Shown piece after piece: positions 7,860 to 15,858 of a stretch of 64,000 bases of DNA. The number at the start of each line of letters is the position of its first letter. Position 1 is the first letter of the stretch. Under the pieces are notes generated by a model. The model had not been told where the DNA came from and did no database searches. It saw only the letters and a list, made by a program, of their open reading frames with translations. This DNA is from M3007 sp031425155 (GTDB lineage: Bacteria > Bacteroidota > Bacteroidia > Chitinophagales > Saprospiraceae): contig JANPIV010000107.1 in NCBI GenBank assembly GCA_031425155.1, positions 1 through 64,000 on the forward strand, written 5' to 3'. Made by a program: the position numbers and the translations under genes.

Positions 7860-8675
7860 TTACCCATTCCCCGCCAACCACTTCAACAACGGATTACGTG
7901 TCTCTTTTCTTTTCCAAGGGAAAGCAATCCAAATAATGCCGCGCAACAGGCTATCTAATAGTAAACCCACTAATAAAATAGTGATTTGAATGGCAAAAAC
8001 GTATTCGAAACCTTTACGTTGATAGACATTTACTAATAGCGCACCGACACCACCGTATTCGCGGAACATAGATTCAATACTGGTCAGCATCATCCAGGCA
8101 ATGGCAAAGTTTTGGGCCATCAAATCTACGGCTTCGTACAGTGTGCCGCGCACCACGGTGTACCAGGTGACTTCCTGCTCATTCATGCGCAGGGTGCGGC
8201 TATACGAATACATCCGTTGCGGAATGTCACGGATAACGGCAATAACGCCCGTCAGCAAATATGTCAGGATGGTAAAACTCATGGTCAGGAGTTTGGCCTG
8301 AAAGGACGTGCTGGTAAATAACAGAAAGATGAAACTGACCCCGATAAGCGATAAAAACCGGAATTTGGTAATCAATTCTACCAGCGGCATGAACACGGGT
8401 ACGCGGCTTAAATAAGCCAAAATCATGGCGGCCACAATGGTCACCGTCATGGACAGCAGGGCGGTTTGCGCACTTGCGCCCAGTTCGCCGAGCAAATTGT
8501 ACTGCGAAACTAACTCGAACCAGGCATTCCAGACTTTATCGGGATGCGGCAGACCAACGGGACAGAAAAATTGCCAGCCCAGAAAAATAACAACGGCATA
8601 AGTCGCGATCAGCAGTGCGCGGGTGGTGCCGGATATGGTGCCGTTCCAGCGGAACAGTTCTTTGAGTTGTTGCAT
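7860..8675 (-). CDS. ABC transporter permease, NitT/TauT-like, orphan
   Basis: A 271-residue inner-membrane protein with about six hydrophobic segments and the layout of binding-protein-dependent permeases of the nitrate/sulfonate/taurine type. A degenerate EAA-like loop is visible around TLYEAVDLMAQNFAIAW. No ATP-binding subunit is encoded next to it. The gene upstream in the same direction (8880-10676) encodes a substrate-binding-like domain fused to OmpA, so the two probably work together. The start at 8673-8675 (MQQLKELFRW) is chosen because the longer frame is translated repeat sequence. The substrate cannot be told from sequence. Confidence 0.78.
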   Translation of the reverse strand: MQQLKELFRWNGTISGTTRALLIATYAVVIFLGWQFFCPVGLPHPDKVWNAWFELVSQYNLLGELGASAQTALLSMTVTIVAAMILAYLSRVPVFMPLVELITKFRFLSLIGVSFIFLLFTSTSFQAKLLTMSFTILTYLLTGVIAVIRDIPQRMYSYSRTLRMNEQEVTWYTVVRGTLYEAVDLMAQNFAIAWMMLTSIESMFREYGGVGALLVNVYQRKGFEYVFAIQITILLVGLLLDSLLRGIIWIAFPWKRKETRNPLLKWLAGNG

Positions 8676-8694
8676 GATAAATAAATAAGCAAAA

Positions 8695-8738
8695 TGGCAA
8701 TAAGCAAATGGAGCAAAGTGGCATCCCGGTATTGGTAT
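8695..8738. repeat. Copy of the 1.3-kb dispersed repeat
   Basis: GGCAATAAGCAAATGGAGCA, then a TGGCATCCCG word and TATTGG, closely matches 1320-1367 apart from a 6-nt gap and a few substitutions. Both copies lie directly upstream of - strand genes. Confidence 0.6.
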
Positions 8739-8771
8739 TGATAACCAACACATTAGTTGGTGGGCGGTGCT

Positions 8772-8845
8772 TTTGTCATTCTGACGGAAACCGTCCACGC
8801 TATGGTGTACGCCGCGACGTGGACGGTTTCCGTCAGAATGACAAA
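8772..8845. repeat. Perfect 28-bp inverted repeat with nested palindromes
   Basis: Positions 8772-8799 are the exact reverse complement of 8818-8845, separated by 18 nt. Each arm itself contains GACGGAAACCGTC, so each can also fold alone. The outer end GTCATTCTGACGG resembles the arm of the element at 34629-34712 (GTCATTCCGACGG). It lies between the OmpA-fusion gene and the permease gene and could attenuate transcription between them, or be a mobile REP-like element. Confidence 0.8.
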
Positions 8846-8879
8846 CAAAAGCGTATTTCGCTTAATGGATGATGGCCAC

Positions 8880-10676
8880 TTAGTCCCCAAACACAATCTC
8901 CACCCGGCGATTGCGGGCGCGGCCATCCGGTGTATCATTGGAGGCAATGGCTTTGTCGGAACCATAGCCCTGCACCTGGGCAAAACGGTCGGCGGCGAAA
9001 CTGTATTTCGAGCGTTTCATGATCCACTGACGCACCGCATCAGCCCGGGCTTGCGACAAGTCCATATTGGCTTCGTAGTTACCCACATTGTCGGTATGGC
9101 CTTTGATACTCATGCGTAAGTTAGTGGTGGTCACGCTGTTGAATATTTCTTCCAGCACCTTTTCGCTTTGCGGCGTGAACTTGGCTTTGCCGCTTTCAAA
9201 CTCGATATTGTAATTGCGGCGACCATAAACGTCGGTCATTTCGCCTTTGGAATAGGTCTCTTTAAAGCCTTCGGTCATTTTACCTTTGTCCGAACTGGCG
9301 TACACGACTTTCAGGGCAGACAAATCCAGCGCATCGGCAGCCGACGGGAAACTCGGCAAATCTTCGGGATAAAGTTTGCTCATGTAGTTGGCAAACAGCG
9401 TATAAACCGAGGCATAAGAGTTGGAAGCACCGTCCGCCACGCCCAGGTCATCCGCGTTGTCGGCGAGGTTACAAGAGCGCGAACCACCCACCGAAACCGT
9501 CCGTCCGGAAGGCATGTCCACTTCCTTGCCCTTGTAGAGTTCGTACCAGTTTACCTCTTCGCCAAAGACATCTTTATTCATCTGGCAGCCATAGCGCAAC
9601 GCAGCATCGTAGGTTTTCACCTGATCGCCAGCTGCAGCCAACGCAGTCACCAAACGTTTGGTCTGATCAATATTCTGCTCCAGATATTTGTTCAGGCCCA
9701 ATATGAGGCAGGGCATTTGCTTCACATTTTCGCGGGTACTGAGCAGGGTAACGATGTCCCGGCCCGTTTTGAACACCTTTTCGTCTTCCGGCGACCAGGT
9801 ACCAACGGCGTCTATTTTTACGGTCTTGGTTTGGCCGGTTTTCTTGCCGTCTTTCACTTCGGGCAGCTCCACGCCCTGATTGGCCACAAAACGGTCGGCA
9901 GCTTCCACAAAAGTGGAGACACCCACGAAATTCAGGCGACCTGCATCATAGACCGTCGGGTCGGGATTCACCGGCACATCATTGTCGGAAGCCCATTTGA
10001 TGGCGATATTCTGGTCGCCGTCTTTGAGCACCACCGAACAGACGCCGCCACGGGCTTTTTGCGGGTCTTTTTTCCAGGAAACGGGCCCGATGAATTTGTC
10101 TTCACCATACGAGTAACCGGCGATATAGAAGCCTTTTACTTTATAGGAAGGGTCCACTTCGGCCAGTTTTTGATCGAGGCCCACCTTGAAAGAAGCCATG
10201 TTGTCGCCCATAATGCCGCAGAAAACAGGCGGTGCTTTCGGGTTGTTTTTAAAATCGGAAGCAAATTTGACCAGGGCTTCCTGCATTTTGCCATAGTCGT
10301 CCTGCCGGGTAAAAGTGAGGTCAATATTGTTTTTGGCCATCAAACTGCCCGCCTTGGTGTTGGAGCCGCCGTTGGCATACGAGATCGGCGTCTGGGCATT
10401 CCAGCCCATGCCGAGGTAAGTCATTTTGGTGGCGTTGCTGGCATTAAAATCGTCCTCGCTGGGAAAAGGCAATTGCGTGAGGCCGGAAGTTTCGTAGTTT
10501 TTCGGCGCAGAAGAGAGGATTTCATTGGTCGTATTGTCGGTGCGTTCGAGATCAACGACGTTTACTTTTTTGTCCAATAAGCCGGAACTGCCAAGAAACA
10601 TGCGGGCGACAAAAAAAACGGCACCAACGATCAGTAAGGTAATGAGGAGTCGGGAAAAAGTGGTTAAGCGTGCCAT
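8880..10676 (-). CDS. Substrate-binding-like protein fused to an OmpA domain
   Basis: A 598-residue envelope protein. Residues about 8-29 form one hydrophobic segment, a signal anchor or uncleaved signal. Residues about 80-330 look like a periplasmic binding protein of the NitT/TauT group (MTYLGMGWNAQTPISYANGG, then KNNIDLTFTRQDD). The last ~115 residues are a full OmpA peptidoglycan-binding domain (KGHTDNVGNYEANMDLSQAR, ending NRRVEIVFGD). The permease gene follows after 204 bp. The fusion would hold a solute receptor on peptidoglycan near its permease, or sense solute and wall together. The binding-protein assignment is by eye and less certain than the OmpA part. Confidence 0.75.
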   Translation of the reverse strand: MARLTTFSRLLITLLIVGAVFFVARMFLGSSGLLDKKVNVVDLERTDNTTNEILSSAPKNYETSGLTQLPFPSEDDFNASNATKMTYLGMGWNAQTPISYANGGSNTKAGSLMAKNNIDLTFTRQDDYGKMQEALVKFASDFKNNPKAPPVFCGIMGDNMASFKVGLDQKLAEVDPSYKVKGFYIAGYSYGEDKFIGPVSWKKDPQKARGGVCSVVLKDGDQNIAIKWASDNDVPVNPDPTVYDAGRLNFVGVSTFVEAADRFVANQGVELPEVKDGKKTGQTKTVKIDAVGTWSPEDEKVFKTGRDIVTLLSTRENVKQMPCLILGLNKYLEQNIDQTKRLVTALAAAGDQVKTYDAALRYGCQMNKDVFGEEVNWYELYKGKEVDMPSGRTVSVGGSRSCNLADNADDLGVADGASNSYASVYTLFANYMSKLYPEDLPSFPSAADALDLSALKVVYASSDKGKMTEGFKETYSKGEMTDVYGRRNYNIEFESGKAKFTPQSEKVLEEIFNSVTTTNLRMSIKGHTDNVGNYEANMDLSQARADAVRQWIMKRSKYSFAADRFAQVQGYGSDKAIASNDTPDGRARNRRVEIVFGD

Positions 10677-10843
10677 AGGGCTGAGGAAATTGGTTTCGGA
10701 AAAAAGTTTGGTTTGAAAAAAATGACGGTTTGATGGCGGAAAGTTTGCGTCTGAACCAGACGAGGACTACTATATCTTCGACACAAACATACTTATATCC
10801 GATTACAGTCCGACGAAATTCAACCAAGGTAAATGCGCGTGGG

Positions 10844-11374
10844 TCACAGATCCAATTTCATCATCATATCCGTCTGGGCTTCGTCGCCCAAATGAAAGGT
10901 ATGCTGGTCAAAAATATGCATGCCGTTTTTTTCATAAAACCGTATGGCCTTCGGATTATGCTCCCACACACCCAGCCATATATATTTTACTCCGGCGGCC
11001 CGGGCGATTTCCAGTGATTTTTCAAAAAGCATCTGCCCGACCCCCGCGCTCTGCAAACTTTGCAGCACGTAAATGCGCTCGATTTCCAAAGAAGGCTCCG
11101 GCTGTGCCTCCGTTTGCGCGCCTGCAAAATTGATTTTCAAATACCCAACGGCTTGATTTTCTTCCTGTATGGCCAGCCAAAACTGCGAATCGGGATTGGC
11201 TAATTGCGCTTGTATCTGCTCGGTCGAGAAAGCGGTATCCAGATAGGTTTGCAGATTCTCTGGCGTGTTGTGTACCGCGAAAGTATCAGAAAAGATCTGG
11301 CGGCCCAGGGTTTGGATGGTGGGCCAGTCGGTGGGAGTGCAGCGGCGGAGGTGGATGGGGGAGGACGTAGGCAT
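10844..11374 (-). CDS. GNAT-family N-acetyltransferase
   Basis: A 176-residue GNAT enzyme, which transfers acetyl from acetyl-CoA to an amine. The acetyl-CoA binding motif A appears as RIYVLQSLQSAGVGQMLFEK (Q/R-x-x-G-x-G/A type), and motif B as IWLGVWEHNPKAIRFYEKNG, the usual W-N-P-x-A-x-x-F-Y-x-K-x-G end. It resembles PaiA-like spermidine/spermine acetyltransferases; the substrate is not certain. The stop lies 8 bp after the stop-side boundary of the NB-ARC gene region, so the two - strand genes may be co-transcribed. The 167 bp downstream (10677-10843) hold no gene I can support. Confidence 0.9.
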   Translation of the reverse strand: MPTSSPIHLRRCTPTDWPTIQTLGRQIFSDTFAVHNTPENLQTYLDTAFSTEQIQAQLANPDSQFWLAIQEENQAVGYLKINFAGAQTEAQPEPSLEIERIYVLQSLQSAGVGQMLFEKSLEIARAAGVKYIWLGVWEHNPKAIRFYEKNGMHIFDQHTFHLGDEAQTDMMMKLDL

Positions 11375-11382
11375 GATTAGTT

Positions 11383-13416
11383 TTACATATTTTTTCCAGA
11401 TAGTTTCTCCTCGAAAAAGGCTAAACTCTTTCTGGACGCAGCAGTACTTGGATGTGCCGCTGGCAGGGACTTTTCCCGAATGGTCAGGGCGCGGCGCATA
11501 AAATCCACCGCTTTATTCACATCGCTCAAATTATTATAAGTCCAGGCAATATTATTGTATGACCTACCCAAATCGGGATGTTCTGGAGGTAATATTTTTT
11601 CCCGGATGGCCAAGGCTTTCAAGGCATATTCCAAATCTTTTTCATGATCGCCCAATGCCCCGTAAGTCGCCGAAAGGTTACTGTACGATCTGGCCAAATT
11701 GGGATGTTCGGGGGATAATATTTTTTCCCCGATGGCCAAAGATTTTTTGTTGTATTCCAGACTTTTTTGATGTTCGCCCAATGCTCTGTATGCCAATGCG
11801 AGGTTATTATACGAACGGGCTAAATCAGGATGTTCTGGTGATAATACTTTCTCACAGATGGCCAAGGCTTTTTGGTTGTATTCCAGACTTTTTTGATTCT
11901 CGCCCAATGCCCGGTAGGTCTCTGCAAGATTGTTGTACGACACGGCCAAATCAGGATGCTCTGGAGGTAATACTTTTTCGGAAATGGCAAGGTCTTTTTG
12001 ATTGTATTCCAAACGTTTTTGATGCTCACCCAACTCTCCATAGGTCTCCGCAATGTTGGTATACGATGCTGCCAAATCAGGATGTTCCGGGGGTAATACT
12101 TTTTCCCGAATGATAATTGCTTTTTCATCATAGTCCAAAGCGGCATAAAGTTCTCCCAAATCGCGGAACAAATTACCTAACCAGACAGCCAACGTGGCTA
12201 CAATCTCGCCCTCTGCTATAAAATCTCCCTTTTCCTTCCAAACCCCCTTGAAAACCGCCTCTGCCAACGGCGCATAGGGGGCACGAGTTATTATAGATTC
12301 GTTGGTTGCTTCATCAGGTCTTAATAAATCTGTTACATTTTTTATCAAAATCCCGCAGTTCACCGCATCCGGTTGCAGTTGCGCTTTGGTGGTCTCGGCA
12401 ATGACCGGGTGGCAACGATAACCGCCGTCTTTTTCGACCAGCCAGTGTAGTTTGGTCAGGCGGCGGAGCAGTTTTTTGAAGTCCTTTTCCTGGTCCTTTT
12501 TACCAAATAAACTACATAAAAGGTCTGCGCTTACCAGAGCAGGATCAAGCACGACATTGGCCGTGGGCAGAATGGCGCAATAGCGGAGTATTTCCTGCTC
12601 TTCGGTACTGAGTTCGAGCAGGAAGAGGCGGCGCAGGTGGGCCGCTATGTCGCGGCTTTCGGGGTAGCGCGGGGTGGTCACGTCCAGATCGTCGAGTTGG
12701 GCTAGTCCTTTTTGGCGCACCAATGCCAGTAGTCCGGGTGGGTCGAGCGGTTTCTCGCGGGCGTAGGCCGCCAGCAACTCAATAGTCAGGGTATGATAAT
12801 CAATGTGTTGTAAAAGATCATCCAGAGCCGTGGAGCGGGCGGGCTGTCCGTAAATTTGTTCAAAAAGTGTAGAGGCTTCGTCGGGCGACAGCGTATCCAG
12901 TTCAAAGGTGACGGTGTTCGGAATACTATCACGGCTGGTCAGCAGGATGCGCCAGTTTTGGAGCGCACTCAGGGCGGGTAAATACACCGCCGCCGTCTCC
13001 GGGACATTATCAATGACCAGCAGGTTTTGTCCTTCCATGGCGGCGAGGGCTTTGACCATCTGCTGGAAGTGTTCGACCGGCGGGCGTTGCGGATCGAAGG
13101 TCAGGGCCAGGCTGTCTTTCAAGGCCGCGTTATCCAGAAAAGCGCGCAGGAAAGCGTCGGCGTTTTCTGCCCGCTGCTGCTCATCGCTGGTGAAGAGTGC
13201 GTAGGCACTCAGCCAGGCCGTGCAGTCATATTCGCCGCAGTGCCGCTGCCAGTACATCTGCGCCAGGGTCGTCTTGCCCAGTCCGCCAATGCCCGTAATG
13301 ACCAGCGGCAGCCGCGTTTGGAGCAGTTGCTGGTGCAACTGGCCGAGGACTGCTTCCCGGCCCAGGGCGTGGTTCGCCAGATGGATGGCGGTGAGGGTGA
13401 GATCGCGGGTTTTCAT
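11383..13416 (-). CDS. STAND ATPase: NB-ARC domain with TPR repeats
   Basis: A 677-residue signal-transduction ATPase. The Walker A loop GIGGLGKTT is at residues 42-50, Walker B LLVIDN at about 132-137 and the sensor-like RILLTSRD at about 156-163, as in NB-ARC proteins. The middle is a winged-helix-like helical region. Residues 423-677 form six 42-residue TPR units of the kinesin-light-chain type (pattern SLEYNQKALAIxEKVLxPEH, then PDLAxSYNNLA). Such proteins oligomerise on ligand binding; no separate effector domain is visible at the N-terminus, so the output is unknown. Possible roles include regulation or phage sensing. The start at 13414-13416 is chosen because the longer frame is low-complexity repeat. 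The 126-bp DNA repeats could recombine. Confidence 0.88.
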   Translation of the reverse strand: MKTRDLTLTAIHLANHALGREAVLGQLHQQLLQTRLPLVITGIGGLGKTTLAQMYWQRHCGEYDCTAWLSAYALFTSDEQQRAENADAFLRAFLDNAALKDSLALTFDPQRPPVEHFQQMVKALAAMEGQNLLVIDNVPETAAVYLPALSALQNWRILLTSRDSIPNTVTFELDTLSPDEASTLFEQIYGQPARSTALDDLLQHIDYHTLTIELLAAYAREKPLDPPGLLALVRQKGLAQLDDLDVTTPRYPESRDIAAHLRRLFLLELSTEEQEILRYCAILPTANVVLDPALVSADLLCSLFGKKDQEKDFKKLLRRLTKLHWLVEKDGGYRCHPVIAETTKAQLQPDAVNCGILIKNVTDLLRPDEATNESIITRAPYAPLAEAVFKGVWKEKGDFIAEGEIVATLAVWLGNLFRDLGELYAALDYDEKAIIIREKVLPPEHPDLAASYTNIAETYGELGEHQKRLEYNQKDLAISEKVLPPEHPDLAVSYNNLAETYRALGENQKSLEYNQKALAICEKVLSPEHPDLARSYNNLALAYRALGEHQKSLEYNKKSLAIGEKILSPEHPNLARSYSNLSATYGALGDHEKDLEYALKALAIREKILPPEHPDLGRSYNNIAWTYNNLSDVNKAVDFMRRALTIREKSLPAAHPSTAASRKSLAFFEEKLSGKNM

Positions 13417-13436
13417 GCTATGGGACGGAAAAATAA

Positions 13437-13487
13437 AGGGCAAAGGGCAAATAAGCAAAAGGGCAAAGGGCAAAGGGCAAAAAGGCG
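13437..13487. repeat. GGGCAAA-type purine-rich repeat
   Basis: Iterated AAAGGGCAAA and AAGCAAAAGGG words directly upstream of the NB-ARC gene start, of the same type as those at 209-301 and 1298-1490. No inverted partner was seen here. Confidence 0.5.
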
Positions 13488-13534
13488 AAGCAATATCGCG
13501 GGTTTTAGCAGGAAAGCAAATGCAGCGTTCCTGA

Positions 13535-14014
13535 TCACTGGTATTCGGGGTGTTCCGCAATAAATTTTCGCAGTCCGGCCATCGCGGTGGCGCGGACTTT
13601 ATTTTGCAAAAATGGCGTCCAGCCGAGCAGTAAGCCAGGCGTCCCGAGCGATTGGCGCGACCACCGCCAGAACGAAAACGTGTCCACCTGGCGAATCACT
13701 TTGCCCTCCTGAAACTCGAAAGCCGATTCGATGATGTTGTGGACCGGGCGGCCCGTCCGACTGAACGTGTACCAGGCTTCCCAATGCGCGGAGCCCCGCT
13801 TTTCATCGGCCTGCACCTCGCGATACTCCACGCGCAAGTCGCGGCCTGCGGTGCAGAGCATGTGCCACATGGCCGCTACTTCTTTGCCGTTTTTCAGGTC
13901 GAATGCCTCGTCCCGGAAAGTGGCGGCGGGATGATAGGCAGCGGCCATGCCGCGATAATCGCGCTGCTGAAAAGCGGTGTAAAATTGTTCGAGCAAAGCC
14001 TGATGTACATTCAT
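13535..14014 (-). CDS. NTF2-like (SnoaL-type) family protein
   Basis: A 159-residue cytosolic protein of the NTF2-like superfamily. Its N-terminal helix pair (LLEQFYTAFQQRDYRGMAAA) leads into YHPAATFRDEAFDL, the usual beta-sheet-cup opening, and later WYTFSRTGRPVHNIIESAF. Proteins of this fold bind or transform small hydrophobic molecules, or act as non-catalytic ligand carriers; no catalytic residues can be assigned. It precedes the NB-ARC gene on the same strand with a 118-bp gap that contains a purine-rich repeat. It is divergent from the channel gene. Confidence 0.8.
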   Translation of the reverse strand: MNVHQALLEQFYTAFQQRDYRGMAAAYHPAATFRDEAFDLKNGKEVAAMWHMLCTAGRDLRVEYREVQADEKRGSAHWEAWYTFSRTGRPVHNIIESAFEFQEGKVIRQVDTFSFWRWSRQSLGTPGLLLGWTPFLQNKVRATAMAGLRKFIAEHPEYQ

Positions 14015-14193
14015 TTTGCGGACGGTTGGAAATGTTTTTTACTTTTGAACGTCAAAAATGCCATTTTTTTGGCAAAACCATCTTCCGAATGCAAGAATTG
14101 ATCTATTCTGCTCCACCCGTACAACACGATTTCCGGCTGCGCTCGCTGGATAGCGCACTTTTGAAGTTGCAAAAAGGGAACGCAGCCAGCCAG

Positions 14194-15177
14194 ATGTTGC
14201 TCTCTCCCGGCTGGAATTTGTTCAAAAAAAGTCTGCTTTGCATAGTCATAGTGCTGGGCAGTTTGGTGTCGGCTTTGGCGCAGCCGCAACAGGTTCGCAC
14301 GGGCATCTACGTGATGAACCTGTACGGCCTGAACATGGACGAACACTCTTTTTATGCCGATTTTTATATCTGGTTCAAGTGGAAGGGACGCATTGACCCG
14401 ACCAATATTGAGTTTGTCAATTCTATTGAAAAGTGGAGTATGGATAAGGCCGGTTTTGATGGCGACAGTACGCCGGTGACGCTGAAAGACGGGTCGAAGT
14501 ATAAGATCATGCGCATTGAAGCACGATTTTTTCACGATTTTTCGATGAATGGTTTTCCGCTGGATCGCCACGCGCTCGATATTCAGATTGAGAATCCGGA
14601 CTATCCCGCCGACTCGCTGGTGTATCTGCCCGACACTGCTTCCATGGGGGTGCGCCATACGCTCGATCTGGGTGGCTGGAATCAAAGGGACTATCGCATG
14701 GAGTCGCGGGTACACGATTACGGGACTGACTTTGGCAACTCGCAAGAGAATGCCCGGAAATATAGCAACCTGACTTTTCTGCTCACGCTGGTTCGACCGT
14801 TCAGTTATTTTATGCTGAAAATGATGCTGCCGCTCATCATTATTTTGTTGGTCAGTCTGGGTGCATTGTTGGTGCACCCAACCCATACCGATACACGCTC
14901 GTCATTACCGATTGGAGGCTTGTTGACCACGGTTTTTTTGCAGCAATCTTACAGTGATGCGCTGCCCGATTCCGGTTATATGGTGCTGATGGATAAGATT
15001 TACCTGTTGAGTTATGCGCTTATCTCGTTGATTCTGTTGCAGGTAATCCGGGCGGGCAACCAAATTATGCGCGAACACTCTGACCGGCAGATCATGCGCG
15101 ACGAGCGGCGGCAGGCGGTTTTGTATTTCGGTATTTTCCTGTTGAGCGTGGTGCTGTTGTGTCTGACGGTGGATTAG
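14194..15177 (+). CDS. Pentameric ligand-gated ion channel homologue
   Basis: A 327-residue membrane protein of the Cys-loop receptor superfamily (prokaryotic GLIC/ELIC-like). After a signal peptide (MLLSPGWNLFKK, then a hydrophobic core ending SALAQ) comes the extracellular beta-sandwich: VYVM-like strand, FYADFYIWFKWKGRIDPTNI, and FPLDRHALDIQIEN, equivalent to the conserved FPxDxHxL loop; the two Cys of the eukaryotic loop are absent. Four membrane segments follow: M1 (FSYFMLKMMLPLIIILL), M2 (SSLPIGGLLTTVFLQQSYSD), M3 (MDKIYLLSYALISLILLQ) and M4 (VLYFGIFLLSVVLLCL). The frame is open further upstream and an ATG at 14089 would add 35 residues; 14194 is chosen for the signal peptide. The ligand is unknown. 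Confidence 0.85.
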   Translation: MLLSPGWNLFKKSLLCIVIVLGSLVSALAQPQQVRTGIYVMNLYGLNMDEHSFYADFYIWFKWKGRIDPTNIEFVNSIEKWSMDKAGFDGDSTPVTLKDGSKYKIMRIEARFFHDFSMNGFPLDRHALDIQIENPDYPADSLVYLPDTASMGVRHTLDLGGWNQRDYRMESRVHDYGTDFGNSQENARKYSNLTFLLTLVRPFSYFMLKMMLPLIIILLVSLGALLVHPTHTDTRSSLPIGGLLTTVFLQQSYSDALPDSGYMVLMDKIYLLSYALISLILLQVIRAGNQIMREHSDRQIMRDERRQAVLYFGIFLLSVVLLCLTVD

Positions 15178-15181
15178 TCAT

Positions 15182-15805
15182 TCACCCCAACTTATCCACC
15201 AACGCCTGCAAATTCACTTTATGCCCCATTATTTCCACATCATCGTGCCAATTCACCGTAAGCCAGGGGCCATCATTGCGGGCAGTCGTAATCTTATGTG
15301 GATCAGTAAACACCCACACAACTTGCTCCACGCCGAAATCAAGCAGGCGTTGGGTTTTGCGTTGATAATAATTGGGAACCGTGAATTCCGGTAAGTGCGC
15401 CTTCGTATCTACTTCGACGATAACCTTGGGTGGCACATCGAAATACTTGTTTTGCAATTTTTCAAAGGACAATTGGCTTTGCTCAAAAACCGCTAAATCC
15501 AGCGAAAAATTGAGTCGGCTGGAAAGATGCAAGCCGCCTTCGCCCTGTAAAACACGATATTTTTCGCCAATCACAGGCCGTAGTGTATCGGCAATAAGGG
15601 TGAGCAATACCCATTGCAAACTTCCATAACCGATGATGTCTTCCAGTGTTTTTTTGTTTTTCAGAACCTGCTCATATCCAGCATAATAGAGCGGAATACC
15701 GTCTATTATTTCGTAGATCAAATAGTCCGGCACAGGCGTTGCTTTTTTGGGCGGCGCGGTGGACGTAGCGGTGGCAGTAGGCATGGCAATTAATTTTGTG
15801 GGCAA
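15182..15805 (-). CDS. Uma2-family restriction-endonuclease-like protein
   Basis: A 207-residue protein of the Uma2 family (PD-(D/E)xK fold, function unproven). The core is visible as SLDLAVFEQ and then VPPKVIVEVDTKAHL, which supplies the acidic and Lys residues, with YYQRKTQRLLDFGVEQVVWV near the end. These genes are common in cyanobacteria and Bacteroidota, often in many copies. An alternative start at 15784 (MPTATATSTAPPKK) would remove seven residues. Its stop is 4 bp from the stop of the convergent channel gene. Confidence 0.75.
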   Translation of the reverse strand: MPTKLIAMPTATATSTAPPKKATPVPDYLIYEIIDGIPLYYAGYEQVLKNKKTLEDIIGYGSLQWVLLTLIADTLRPVIGEKYRVLQGEGGLHLSSRLNFSLDLAVFEQSQLSFEKLQNKYFDVPPKVIVEVDTKAHLPEFTVPNYYQRKTQRLLDFGVEQVVWVFTDPHKITTARNDGPWLTVNWHDDVEIMGHKVNLQALVDKLG

Positions 15806-15858
15806 GTTAAGGGATTTTCACGCCATTTAATGCTGACTTTATGGTTCGCGGCAATCCC

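Noticed and set aside
9168..10580. 470-codon open frame on the + strand
   Set aside because: It is antisense to the well-supported OmpA-fusion gene, and the product is a His/Phe/Val-rich shadow with no family features.
10552..10827. 91-codon frame on the - strand
   Set aside because: It overlaps the OmpA-fusion gene start out of frame and has no signal or domain.
11559..12113. TPR-coding repeats appearing like a CRISPR or direct-repeat array, and a + strand frame there
   Set aside because: The 126-bp periodicity is explained by 42-residue TPR units in the - strand protein; there are no short identical repeats with unique spacers.
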